The position numbers and the translations under genes were made by a program. A stretch of 64,000 bases of DNA from assembly GCF_023073715.1 (NCBI RefSeq), contig NZ_JADPKA010000110.1, positions 310,001-374,000 of the forward strand. Direction: 5' to 3'. Below, one piece after another: positions 33,997-42,381 of the stretch. This DNA comes from Bradyrhizobium sp. 164 (GTDB lineage Bacteria; Pseudomonadota; Alphaproteobacteria; Rhizobiales; Xanthobacteraceae). A model generated the notes under the pieces. It saw nothing but the letters and a program-made list of their open reading frames with translations. It ran no database searches and was not told where the DNA came from. How positions within the stretch are numbered: position 1 is the first letter of the stretch; each line of letters opens with the position of its first letter.

Positions 33997-35493
33997 CTAC
34001 GCCGTCTTGATCCAGACGGCCTTCACGTTGAGATATTCCTCGACGTGCTGCTTGCCCGACTCGCGGCCATAGCCGCTCATCTTGTAGCCGCCGAAGGGCA
34101 CAGCCGGGTCCATCGCCTGGTAGCAGTTCACCCACACCGAGCCGGCGCGCAAACTCTTCGCTACCGCATGGGCCTTGCTGACGTCGCGGGTCCATAGGCC
34201 CGAGCCGAGGCCGAAAGTGGTGTTGTTGGCGCGCTTGACCAACTCATCCATGTCCTTGAACGCGATCGCGGAGATGACGGGACCGAAGATCTCCTCCTGC
34301 GCGATGCGCATGTTGTCCTGGACGCCCGCGAACACCGTGGGTGAGACGAAGAAGCCCTTCGACAGCGCGCCTTCGGTGACGCGTCCGCCGCCGGCGAGCG
34401 CCTTGGCGCCTTCCTTTTGGCCGATATCGAGGTAGCCGGTGACACGCTCCAATTGCTGCTCGGACACCAGTGGGCCGATCTGGGTGTTTGGATCGAGGCC
34501 GTTTCCGACTTGCAGCTTCTTGCCGAACTCCGCGACGCGGCCGACGAACTCCTCGTAGATCGACTGCTCGACGAACAGGCGCGTTCCGGCGCTGCAGATC
34601 TGCCCCGAATTGGCGAACACCGCCATCGCGGCGCCCGGCACCGCGGCATCGAGATCGGCATCCGCGAATACGATGTCCGGCGACTTGCCGCCGAGCTCGA
34701 GCGAGACGCGCTTGAGGTTGCCGGCCGACGCACGGATGATCGACTGGCCCGTGACATGCGAGCCGGTGAAGGCGACCTTGTCGACGTCATGGTGCGAGGC
34801 GAGCGCCGCGCCCGCGGTCTCGCCATAGCCGGGAACGACGTTGATGACGCCGGGCGGCACGCCCGCTTCCATCGCAAGCTCGGCGATGCGCAGCGAGGTC
34901 AGCGGCGCTTCTTCGGCAGGCTTGAGCACCACCGTGCAGCCGGTCGCGATCGCCGGACCGATCTTCCAGATCGTCGCCGTCAGCGGCCCGTTCCAGGGGA
35001 TGATGGCGCCGACGACACCGACCGGCTCCTTCAGCGTGTAGGAGAAGATCTCGCCCGGCAGCGAGTTCTCGATGGTCTCGCCATGGATCGCGGTGGTTTG
35101 GCCGGCGTAGTAACGCAGCATGCCGATGGCGCGCAGGCGATAGGCGCGGGTCCGGCTGACCGGGGCCCCCATGTCGAGCGTGTCGAGTTGCGACAATTCG
35201 TCGAAATTCTTCTCGACGAGATCGGCGAGCTTGAGCAGTAGGTTCTGCCGCTCGAACGGCTTGACCTTGCTCCAGGGTCCTTCGAAGGCGCGGCGGGCCG
35301 CGGCGACCGCACGGTCGATGTCTTCCTTGTCCCCCTCGGCGACGGTTGCGAGCAGCTCGCCGGTGGCGGGATTGCGGGTTTCGAAGCGCTTGCCTGAGGC
35401 AGCGTCGACCCACTTCCCGTCGACCAGCATCTGCTTGTAGGACCCGTTCGCGAATGGATGGCGCGTGATCGGAATAGCCTGCGACACAGCCAT
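33997..35493 (-). CDS. NAD(P)-dependent aldehyde dehydrogenase
   Basis: A 498-aa ALDH-superfamily enzyme of usual length. It has IPWNGPLTATIWKIGPAIAT (Asn of the oxyanion hole), the general base in LELGGKSPDIVF, the catalytic Cys in NSGQICSAGTRLF, and EEIFGPVISAI near the C terminus. AGGGAG lies before ATG 35493. It oxidises aldehydes to acids in the cytoplasm; substrate unknown. It is divergent from the SDR gene with about 190 bp between starts, and upstream of the Old Yellow Enzyme gene. Confidence 0.9.
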   Translation of the reverse strand: MAVSQAIPITRHPFANGSYKQMLVDGKWVDAASGKRFETRNPATGELLATVAEGDKEDIDRAVAAARRAFEGPWSKVKPFERQNLLLKLADLVEKNFDELSQLDTLDMGAPVSRTRAYRLRAIGMLRYYAGQTTAIHGETIENSLPGEIFSYTLKEPVGVVGAIIPWNGPLTATIWKIGPAIATGCTVVLKPAEEAPLTSLRIAELAMEAGVPPGVINVVPGYGETAGAALASHHDVDKVAFTGSHVTGQSIIRASAGNLKRVSLELGGKSPDIVFADADLDAAVPGAAMAVFANSGQICSAGTRLFVEQSIYEEFVGRVAEFGKKLQVGNGLDPNTQIGPLVSEQQLERVTGYLDIGQKEGAKALAGGGRVTEGALSKGFFVSPTVFAGVQDNMRIAQEEIFGPVISAIAFKDMDELVKRANNTTFGLGSGLWTRDVSKAHAVAKSLRAGSVWVNCYQAMDPAVPFGGYKMSGYGRESGKQHVEEYLNVKAVWIKTA

Positions 35494-35682
35494 GGCTGCA
35501 CTCCCTGTCAGGTGATTGATTGGTTCGATCTGGGCGCGATCGTTCGTCCCACAAAATACAGCGGCGCCGGAGAGGCGTAAAGGCGGCGCGGAGCGAAGAC
35601 CTCCCATGCCGAGTTGTGCAGGGTCGCACGAGACACGTGCTATAACGCGGCGGAACGCAACGTAGCTTCGCCGGAGGCCGCC

Positions 35683-36528
35683 ATGTCACATCCCGCCATC
35701 ATCAAAGACAACGTTGCCGTGATCACAGGAGGCGCGTCCGGGATCGGATTTGCCGCCGCCGCGGCGTTTGCGCGCACCGGCATGAAGCTGTGCATCGCCG
35801 ATGTCGATCAGGTGCGGCTGGCCGAGGCCGCAACAAAACTCTCATCCATCGCAGGTGCTGCGAATGTGATGACGTTTGCCGCCGATGTCAGCAAGGCCGA
35901 GAGCGTGACGGAACTCGAACATGCCGTAGGCGAACGCTTCGGCGGCACCGATATCTTGATGAACAATGCCGGCATCCAGCCCGGCAGCACATTGTTCGCC
36001 GGGCCGGACAATTGGCAGCGCATCATCGGCGTCAACATGTGGGGCATCATCAACGGCTCGCGCATCTTCGCACCTGGCATGATCGCGCGCGGTAAACCAG
36101 GCCTCATCATCAACACCGGATCGAAGCAAGGCATCACCACCCCGCCGGGCGATCCCGCCTACAATGTCTCCAAGGCCGGCGTGAAAGCTTTTACGGAAGC
36201 GCTCCAGCACGAGCTGCGTAACACGAAGGACTGCCACATCACCGCGCATCTGCTCATCCCCGGTTTCGTCTTCACCGGCCTCACCGCGAAAGGCCGCACC
36301 GAGAAGCCCGCAGGCGCCTGGACGCCGGAGCAGACCGTCGACTTCATGCTGGCGCGGATCGAGGCCGGCGACTTCTACATCCTGTGCCCGGACAACGACG
36401 TGCCGCGCGCACTCGACGAGAAGCGCATGCTGTGGGCCGCCGGCGACATCATCGAGAACCGCCCGCCGCTGTCGCGGTGGCACCCGGATTACGCCGATGC
36501 GTTCAAGACGTTTGTGGAGGGCGACTGA
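35683..36528 (+). CDS. Short-chain dehydrogenase/reductase
   Basis: A 281-aa classical SDR. The cofactor loop is TGGASGIGFAAAAAFARTG with an acidic residue after strand 2 (IADVDQ), pointing to NAD(H). NNAGIQPG is followed by the catalytic Ser in INTGSKQGI and YNVSK (YxxxK). ATG 35683 follows CGGAGG. It is slightly longer than usual at the C terminus (RPPLSRWHPDYADAFKTFVE). It is divergent from the aldehyde dehydrogenase; an alcohol-aldehyde-acid route is possible but not shown. Confidence 0.9.
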   Translation: MSHPAIIKDNVAVITGGASGIGFAAAAAFARTGMKLCIADVDQVRLAEAATKLSSIAGAANVMTFAADVSKAESVTELEHAVGERFGGTDILMNNAGIQPGSTLFAGPDNWQRIIGVNMWGIINGSRIFAPGMIARGKPGLIINTGSKQGITTPPGDPAYNVSKAGVKAFTEALQHELRNTKDCHITAHLLIPGFVFTGLTAKGRTEKPAGAWTPEQTVDFMLARIEAGDFYILCPDNDVPRALDEKRMLWAAGDIIENRPPLSRWHPDYADAFKTFVEGD

Positions 36529-36589
36529 CTATCAGACCCTCATGCTGAGGAGCTGGAGCGCGACAGCACGGTGAGATCAGATAACCCGC

Positions 36590-36796
36590 TTACAGCGTCT
36601 CTTGCTTGTGCCCGCAATCCTTGCAGGCGTACTTGACGCGCGTCTGGCCCTTTTCCGCCTGCACCCGGTTCGGCGCGCCGCACTTGCCGCAGACGGCCTC
36701 GATGCGGGTGGTGCCCTGCTTGACGACGATGGTTCTCTTTTCCATCGATTCGCGGATCAGGCGCTCGGCCTCCTCACGCAACGATTGTTTCGACAA
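36590..36796 (-). CDS. Small zinc-ribbon protein
   Basis: A 68-aa basic protein starting at TTG with GGAG upstream. It opens with a helical REEAERLIRESMEKR, followed by a treble of beta strands holding CGKCGAPN and CKDCGHK, a four-Cys zinc ribbon. Such small ribbons bind nucleic acid or protein; a role cannot be assigned. It stands alone. Confidence 0.65.
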   Translation of the reverse strand: MSKQSLREEAERLIRESMEKRTIVVKQGTTRIEAVCGKCGAPNRVQAEKGQTRVKYACKDCGHKQETL

Positions 36797-37065
36797 TGCT
36801 CGTCTCCGCCTCTGGAAAGCGCGAGAGCCATATCGCACCTGCGTTCAAATCACAATCGGCAAAGCCTGCTCTGACCTGGACAACCAGGTAACAAGCCTCA
36901 GCATGTAAAGGATCTCGGCAACATATGAGCGCAACACCCGCCATCATGGTTCGACTGCATTTTGCGGGCGATGCCACGATTGTTGCAAATGACCGGAGAT
37001 ACGGCGGGGGCGGATGCTCAGCATCAGCCGCCGCCATACAGCGCTCCTCTTCCGCGCCTCTCTCC

Positions 37066-37341
37066 TCAAGCCGCCTTGGACACCTCCATCAGCAGCCGCT
37101 CGGCCTTGGCGTCCTCGATGCGGTTCACGAGGCGGCTGCTCTCGTGATTGTCGCGCACGGTCTTGGTCAGCGTGATGCAGGTCTGGATCAGCATGACGAT
37201 GCCCATGGTGAGATAGCCCTTCATCCAGAGGTCGATCGGCAGGAAGAAGATGCCGATGCCGACGAGGAAAGCCGAGGCTGCGAAGGACGCGTAAGTGAAG
37301 CTCACCCAAGCGCTGCTGTGCGGCTGGCCGTTCTGGTTCAT
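37066..37341 (-). CDS. YiaA/YiaB-family two-helix inner-membrane protein
   Basis: A 91-aa protein with two hydrophobic helices (SFTYASFAASAFLVGIGIFF and KGYLTMGIVMLIQTCITLTK) joined by a short LPIDLW turn, matching the YiaAB two-helix domain, plus a charged C-terminal helix. Family function is unknown, though stress and membrane roles are suspected. It is 52 bp downstream of the PspA-like gene on the same strand, so the two probably share the TetR-controlled promoter. Confidence 0.82.
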   Translation of the reverse strand: MNQNGQPHSSAWVSFTYASFAASAFLVGIGIFFLPIDLWMKGYLTMGIVMLIQTCITLTKTVRDNHESSRLVNRIEDAKAERLLMEVSKAA

Positions 37342-37393
37342 GGTGGTCTCCTGTTGTTCGAATGATGATTGGTTCGGGAAGTTGGGGTTGAGA

Positions 37394-38089
37394 TCAGGCA
37401 GTCGGCATGCGCTTGGACTTCAGCCGCGCCAGCACATCGTCTGCCGTCGTCTTGAGCCGCGGGCCAAAGCCCTGTTCGGCGAGTCTCTCGGCAGTGGCGA
37501 GCGGACCGGTGGTCGCGTCGAGCTCCACCAGGGCATCGTCGGCGGCCTGGGCCTCCATCTGCCGCTCGCGCAAACGCCTCAACGTGCCCTCCGCCTCCGG
37601 CAGCGTGGATTCGTAGGGTCGTGCAGCCTCGATGCCACTGCGACGAAGCGAGCGCACCGCTTCCGATGCGCGGGCAATGCGGCGGCCGCGATCGAGCTCG
37701 GTGATGCGAGCCTGCGCGCTGGCGACATGGCGCTTCAACCGCACGATCTCGGTCGCGAACAGCGCGCGTGCCGTCATCAACGCATCGCGATCGGCCTCAA
37801 GGCTCGCGATGGCTTCCGCCGCGTCCTTGGCGAGGTCGTCGCGGCCACCGTCGAGCGCCGCAACGGCGCGGGTCTCGAGATCGGCGATGCGGGCATTCGT
37901 CGCTTCGAGCTTGCGGCCCTCCTGCTGGTCCTGCGCGATCGCCAGCGCCAGCGTGCGCTTGCTGCGCTCGACGGCCGCGGCCGCATCACGCATCTGCTGA
38001 TCGAGGATGAGTAGGGCGGTCCGGTCTTCCAGCTCCTCGCCCGCAGCGGCCACGCTGCCGCGGAAAAGGGTCACCACGGTCTTGAACAT
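37394..38089 (-). CDS. PspA/IM30-family phage-shock-like protein
   Basis: A 231-aa protein, nearly all coiled coil. It starts MFKTVVTLFRGSVAAAGEEL, the amphipathic N-terminal helix of PspA/Vipp1, continues LLILDQQMRDAAAAVERSKR and runs through heptad-rich helices to the C terminus. PspA polymers bind stressed membranes and limit proton leakage. GGGAG precedes ATG 38089. Regulation is probably by the divergent TetR gene via the palindromes at 38106-38174, not by PspF, which is absent here. Confidence 0.85.
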   Translation of the reverse strand: MFKTVVTLFRGSVAAAGEELEDRTALLILDQQMRDAAAAVERSKRTLALAIAQDQQEGRKLEATNARIADLETRAVAALDGGRDDLAKDAAEAIASLEADRDALMTARALFATEIVRLKRHVASAQARITELDRGRRIARASEAVRSLRRSGIEAARPYESTLPEAEGTLRRLRERQMEAQAADDALVELDATTGPLATAERLAEQGFGPRLKTTADDVLARLKSKRMPTA

Positions 38090-38105
38090 TTGTTGCTCCC
38101 TGTTA

Positions 38106-38118
38106 TGAGCGTTGCTCA
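38106..38118. promoter_or_regulatory. TetR-type operator 1 (TGAGC-GTT-GCTCA)
   Basis: First of three near-identical 13-bp palindromes between the PspA-like and TetR genes, ending 17 bp before the PspA start codon. It occupies the likely 5' untranslated or start region of the PspA transcript. Confidence 0.75.
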
Positions 38119-38119
38119 C

Positions 38120-38137
38120 ATATGCTTTCTAGCATAT
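38120..38137. promoter_or_regulatory. AT-rich inverted repeat ATATGCT-TTCT-AGCATAT
   Basis: Perfect 7-bp arms with a 4-bp centre between operators 1 and 2. The AT-rich arms also resemble -10 elements in both directions, so this may be the overlapping promoter core of the divergent pair. Confidence 0.5.
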
Positions 38138-38139
38138 CT

Positions 38140-38152
38140 TGAGCGTTGCTCA
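38140..38152. promoter_or_regulatory. TetR-type operator 2 (TGAGC-GTT-GCTCA)
   Basis: Identical to operator 1, 34 bp away (start to start), close to three helical turns. Confidence 0.75.
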
Positions 38153-38161
38153 AGAAATTTA

Positions 38162-38174
38162 TGAGCGACGCTCA
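38162..38174. promoter_or_regulatory. TetR-type operator 3 (TGAGC-GAC-GCTCA)
   Basis: Same arms with a GAC centre, 22 bp from operator 2 (two turns), ending 15 bp before the TetR ATG. It is well placed for autorepression. Confidence 0.75.
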
Positions 38175-38189
38175 CGAACTTGGTAGGCG

Positions 38190-38798
38190 ATGTCTAAGAT
38201 CTTGGAACGTCGAGAGAAATTGCGATCAGACCTAGTTCTTGCGGCGGAACGAATGATCGCTGAACGGGGATTGGCTGGCCTGAAGACCCGGGATCTCGCC
38301 CGCGAGATCGGCTGCGCGAATGGCGCGGTCTACAATCTCGTCGCCGACGTCGACGAATTGATCCTGCGCGTCGGCTCGCGCACATTGCTTCGGCTCGACA
38401 AGGCGCTCAGCGCCGCTGAGAGCGCGGGCGAGCCATCGCCACAAGAAGCCCTGGTCCGCATCGCGATCGCCTATTGTGATTTTGCCGCGGAAAATCTCCA
38501 GCTCTGGCGCGCGCTGTTCGAGCACCGCATGGAGGCCGACAAGATCGTCCCGGACTGGTCGATCGAGGACCAGATGCAGCTGTTCCGCCACATCTACCAG
38601 CCGCTGTCCGCGCTGCTTCCAAAGCGCAGCCCGGAAGAACTGAGCATCACCGCGCGCAGCCTGTTCTCGGCGGTCCATGGCATGGTGGCGCTGGGGTTGG
38701 AACAGAAGCTGGTCGCCGTACCCCTGCCGGCGCTGCGCAAGGAAATCGCAGGCCTCGTACGCGCAATGCTGGTTGGGCTAGTCGCCCTCGCAGAGTAG
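38190..38798 (+). CDS. TetR/AcrR-family transcriptional regulator
   Basis: A 202-aa regulator. The N-terminal HTH is RGLAGLKTRDLAREIGCANG then AVYNLVADVDELI (about 26-60), followed by an all-helical ligand domain of normal size, with a TetR_C_33-like look (FRHIYQPLSALLPK). It is divergent from the PspA-YiaAB pair and surrounded by three 13-bp palindromes, so autorepression plus repression of that pair is the simple model. The inducer is unknown. Confidence 0.9.
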   Translation: MSKILERREKLRSDLVLAAERMIAERGLAGLKTRDLAREIGCANGAVYNLVADVDELILRVGSRTLLRLDKALSAAESAGEPSPQEALVRIAIAYCDFAAENLQLWRALFEHRMEADKIVPDWSIEDQMQLFRHIYQPLSALLPKRSPEELSITARSLFSAVHGMVALGLEQKLVAVPLPALRKEIAGLVRAMLVGLVALAE

Positions 38799-38911
38799 AG
38801 GCAGCGGCGAAACCGTTGGCGGTGGCTGACTAAAATTTCGCCTGTCGCATCGCGATTGCCGCGCTTAGCCTTCACGGAGCCCTATCCCCTCGCCCCACCC
38901 CGGAGTTCTCT

Positions 38912-40366
38912 ATGCCCCTCCTCGTCCGCGGCGGCACCGTCGTCAATCACGATTGTTCGCGCCGTGCTGACGTGCTGATCGACGGCGAGGCCATCGTCGC
39001 GGTCGGGGCCTCACTCGATGCACCCGCGGGCGCTGAAGTGATTGACGCCGGCGGCGCCTACGTCATCCCGGGCGGCATCGATCCGCATACCCATCTCGAA
39101 ATGCCGTTCATGGGCACCGTCACCGCCGACGATTTCGAATCGGGAACCAAAGCGGCGCTCGCTGGCGGCACCACGATGGTGGTGGATTTCTGCCTGCCCG
39201 ATCACGGCCAGTCGATGCTCGCGGCGTATCAGGACTGGCGCCGCAAATCCGAGAAGGCGGCCGCCGACTATGGTTTCCACATGGCGGTGACATCGTGGTC
39301 GAAGCAAATCCATGACGAGATGGAGACCGTGGTCAAAACCTACGGCATCAACACGTTCAAGCATTTCATGGCCTACAAGGGCGCGCTCATGGTGAACGAT
39401 GACGAGCTCTACAACTCGTTCGCGCGCTGCGCTCATCTGGGCGCCATGCCGGTGGTCCATGCCGAGAACGGCGACGTCGTCGCCCTGATGCAAGAGGCGC
39501 TTATCGCACGCGGCGTCACCGGCCCCGAAGGCCACGCTTACTCGCGACCGCCGGAGGTCGAGGGCGAAGCCACCAACCGCGCGATCATGATCGCGGACAT
39601 GACGGGCACGCCGGTCTACATCGTGCACACCAGCTGCCGCGAAGCGCATGAGGCGATTGCAAGGGCGCGCGCGGCCGGCAAGCGCGTCTATGGCGAACCG
39701 CTGATCCAGCACCTGTTGCTCGACGCCGGCGAGTACCAGAACAAGGACTGGGATCACTCCGCCCAGCGCGTGATGTCACCGCCGTTCCGCGACAGATCGC
39801 ATCAGGACAGCCTGTGGGCCGGCCTGCAAGCCGGCTCGCTCCAGGTCGTCGCGACCGACCATTGCGCCTTCACCATTGCGCAGAAACGGTTCGGCCTCGG
39901 CGACTTCAGGAAGATCCCGAACGGCACCGGCGGGCTCGAAGACCGCCTTGCGCTGCTGTGGACCGCGGGCGTCGCCACCGGGCGGCTGACTAGGGAAGAA
40001 TTCGTCGCGGTGACTTCGGCGAACATCGCCCGCATCCTCAACATTTATCCGCGGAAAGGCGCCGTCGCCGCCGGATCGGACGCCGACATCGTGGTGTGGG
40101 ATCCCAAGGCAACCAGGACCATCAGTGCCAAGCGGCAGATGAGTCGGATCGATTACAACGTGTTCGAGGGCTTTTCCTGCACCGGCGGATCGGCCGCGAC
40201 GTTGTCCCGTGGCCGCATCGTCTGGAAAGATGGCGATCTGCGCGCCAAGGCAGGCGACGGCCGTTATGTCGAGCGGCCGCCATTCTCGCCGGTGCATCTG
40301 GCCAATTCGACCTGGAAGAAGCTCACCGCCCCGCCCGCGGTCGAACGCGGCGCGGTGACGCCGTAA
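38912..40366 (+). CDS. hydA: Dihydropyrimidinase/D-hydantoinase
   Basis: A 484-aa cyclic amidohydrolase. Zinc ligands are in GGIDPHTHLEMPFMG (HxH), the carboxylated Lys in FKHFMAYKGALMV, His in VVHAENGD and VHTSCREAHE, and the catalytic Asp in VATDHCAFT. The motif set and length match dihydropyrimidinase rather than allantoinase or dihydroorotase. It hydrolyses 5,6-dihydrouracil/thymine or hydantoins. Usual partners of reductive pyrimidine breakdown (PydA/B, beta-ureidopropionase) are not in the window. Confidence 0.92.
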   Translation: MPLLVRGGTVVNHDCSRRADVLIDGEAIVAVGASLDAPAGAEVIDAGGAYVIPGGIDPHTHLEMPFMGTVTADDFESGTKAALAGGTTMVVDFCLPDHGQSMLAAYQDWRRKSEKAAADYGFHMAVTSWSKQIHDEMETVVKTYGINTFKHFMAYKGALMVNDDELYNSFARCAHLGAMPVVHAENGDVVALMQEALIARGVTGPEGHAYSRPPEVEGEATNRAIMIADMTGTPVYIVHTSCREAHEAIARARAAGKRVYGEPLIQHLLLDAGEYQNKDWDHSAQRVMSPPFRDRSHQDSLWAGLQAGSLQVVATDHCAFTIAQKRFGLGDFRKIPNGTGGLEDRLALLWTAGVATGRLTREEFVAVTSANIARILNIYPRKGAVAAGSDADIVVWDPKATRTISAKRQMSRIDYNVFEGFSCTGGSAATLSRGRIVWKDGDLRAKAGDGRYVERPPFSPVHLANSTWKKLTAPPAVERGAVTP

Positions 40367-40507
40367 CACTCCTCGCCGCGAGATCAGAGCTATCGCTTCT
40401 GCGGCAATGTCTCGGGCAACTACAGCTTGAATCTTGGAGAGGGCTTAGGAACGAACGTCCGGACGTCTCGTTGTCGCGTATCTTTCCTTCCAGAGCGCGA
40501 GCCCTCC

Positions 40508-41779
40508 ATGTATCACCACGTCAAAAAGCTGATGTTCACCGTGCGCGTCGACGAACCCGATCCGCGCTTCGGCAATATGCTCCTCGAGCAGTTCGGCGGC
40601 GCCAATGGCGAACTCGCGGCCGCGATGCAATATTCGATTCAGGGGCTGAATTGCGAGGACCCCGACCGCAAAGACCTCTTGATGGATATCGGCACCGAAG
40701 AGCTTAGTCATCTCGAGGTCGTCGGCTGCCTGGCGCGGATGCATCTTGCGCCTTCAAAGAACGACCGTCAGGCGGCGGAAGCCGATCCGCTCATTGCAAT
40801 TGCCGGCGGCGGTGGCGTCAATCTGTTCAATTCGCAGGGGAATCCCTGGACCGCCGACTATCTCAAGATCACCGGCGAGCTCGACGTCGACCTGCGCAGC
40901 AACATCGCCGCCGAAGCGCGAGCCAAGATCGTCTACGAGCGTCTGATCAATTTCTGCGACGACGCCGGCAGCAAAGACGCACTACAATTCCTGATGACGC
41001 GAGAGATTACGCATATGAAGGCGTTCGCGCGCGCACTCGAAAGCCTGTCCAAACCGGCCTTCAGTGTCGGCCGGATTGCTCCGACGCCTGGCCTCGTGAA
41101 CCAGTACTTCAACGACTCCACCGGCAGCGGTGACCACGGCGAAATCGACACCCGCGGTCCGTGGAACGAAGGCGAAGACTGGGTGTTCACCGAGTCCCCG
41201 GCACTGCAGTCCGCGGAGCCCGGCGCTGCCACATCGATCGTCACGGAGAGCTCGCCGCCCGTCGACGAAGCCGGCCTGACCGATCTTCTGCTTCACGAGC
41301 TGCGTGACATTCTCCATGCCGAGAAGCAGTTGACCAAGGCGCTTCCGAAGATGGCGCAGGCCGCGCGTTTCGATCAGTTGCGGGAACTGTTCGAGCAGCA
41401 TCTCGCCGAGACCGAGAACCAGGTCGAACGCATCAACGAATGCTTCGAGCTCCTCGGCGAGAACGCTCGGGCCAAGCCTTGCAAAGGCATGATGGGGCTG
41501 ATCGAGGAAGGCCAGGAGGTCATGAAGGAAGGCGAAGAGAAGGAAGACGCAGCCGCCGACCTCGCGCTGATCTCAGCGGCTCAACGCGTCGAACATTACG
41601 AGATGTCCGGCTATACCACGGCACGCAATCTGGCCCAGCAGCTCCGTCACAGCGCGGTCGTCGCTTTGCTCTCGAAATCGCTCGCCGAAGAAGAGAATGC
41701 CGATCTCCTGCTCAATCAGGTGGCGCGGTCGCTGATGTCGGTGGCGAAGATGCCCGCCGCACTGGAGCAGGCCGAATAG
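40508..41779 (+). CDS. Manganese catalase fused to a DUF892 ferritin-like domain
   Basis: A 423-aa protein. Residues 1-240 are a dimanganese catalase: MYHHVKKLMFTVRVDEPDPR, then metal ligands in GELAAAMQYSIQ (Glu), GTEELSHLEVVG (Glu, His), EARAKIVYERL (Glu) and TREITHMKAFAR (Glu, His). A linker follows to about 255, then a DUF892/YciF-type four-helix domain: TDLLLHELRDILHAEKQLTK, FEQHLAETENQVERI and AAQRVEHYEMSGYTTARNLA. Both halves are stress-linked di-metal bundles. The hydrogen-peroxide disproportionation set is complete. ATG 40508 is chosen because the catalase domain begins there. A GC-rich stem (41814-41836) follows. Confidence 0.9.
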   Translation: MYHHVKKLMFTVRVDEPDPRFGNMLLEQFGGANGELAAAMQYSIQGLNCEDPDRKDLLMDIGTEELSHLEVVGCLARMHLAPSKNDRQAAEADPLIAIAGGGGVNLFNSQGNPWTADYLKITGELDVDLRSNIAAEARAKIVYERLINFCDDAGSKDALQFLMTREITHMKAFARALESLSKPAFSVGRIAPTPGLVNQYFNDSTGSGDHGEIDTRGPWNEGEDWVFTESPALQSAEPGAATSIVTESSPPVDEAGLTDLLLHELRDILHAEKQLTKALPKMAQAARFDQLRELFEQHLAETENQVERINECFELLGENARAKPCKGMMGLIEEGQEVMKEGEEKEDAAADLALISAAQRVEHYEMSGYTTARNLAQQLRHSAVVALLSKSLAEEENADLLLNQVARSLMSVAKMPAALEQAE

Positions 41780-42161
41780 GAAGCCAGCCCAACGCGTGTG
41801 CGCACTGAGTTCAACCGCCCCCTCTACGGGGGCGGTACGCGCTGCTCCTCGTACTGCGCTGGCTGACTGGCTGTTCTTTGGCGAGTGGATCGCGCCGTCG
41901 ATGACGCTCTTGACGATCGAACTGCTTACGTGCCGGTGCTGTTCAACTATGCCGCAATCGACCCTGCGCCGAACCGATCTTCTTGCGCAACCGCGAGCGG
42001 ATTTCGACGCCTTCTGCACCAGCCGCCCGCAACAGGGTGGCACCAGGATGGGCTTGGCGATGGCACTCGCGGTAATGGCGAGCCATGGCGATCCGGCTCA
42101 AGCCGGCCGACCAGGGCCGCGGCTTTCGAACTTCAATTCCCAGTCGCCTATTCCCTGTAGC
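41780..42161. other. Gap with one strong hairpin and no supported gene
   Basis: The 9-bp arms ACCGCCCCC (41814-41822) and GGGGGCGGT (41828-41836) form a hairpin 35 bp after the catalase fusion, a possible transcription end although no T-run follows. The remainder contains overlapping open frames on both strands without ribosome sites or recognisable domains. Confidence 0.4.
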
Positions 42162-42302
42162 CTAGATGGCGAACACCCAGGCGGCGACGATGGTGCCGAT
42201 GGTGACCAGACCGGCGATGGTCCAGCCGGCGGCATATTCCAGCTCCGGATGACCGGTCGCCCGCATGATCTCTGCCGGATCGGCGGTATGCTTCTCTGCC
42301 AT
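42162..42302 (-). CDS. 46-aa single-pass membrane peptide
   Basis: ATG with GCGAGG upstream opens a 46-aa frame: a polar N-terminal half (MAEKHTADPAEIMRATGHPE) then one hydrophobic helix (about residues 28-45, GWTIAGLVTIGTIVAAWVF) ending in AI. Composition, ribosome site and a clean N-in topology support a real small membrane protein. It lies 79 bp from the divergent alkB-type start. No family is recognised. Confidence 0.6.
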   Translation of the reverse strand: MAEKHTADPAEIMRATGHPELEYAAGWTIAGLVTIGTIVAAWVFAI

Positions 42303-42381
42303 GACGGCCTCGCACATTACTCCCCGCGTCCTATGTAAGTCGCATCAGCCGCAATTAGGTTCCATCACGGACGTGCGAGGA

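Noticed and set aside
41796..42338. 180-aa plus-strand frame after the catalase fusion
   Set aside because: No ribosome site, no domain, and it crosses the better-supported 46-aa minus-strand peptide.
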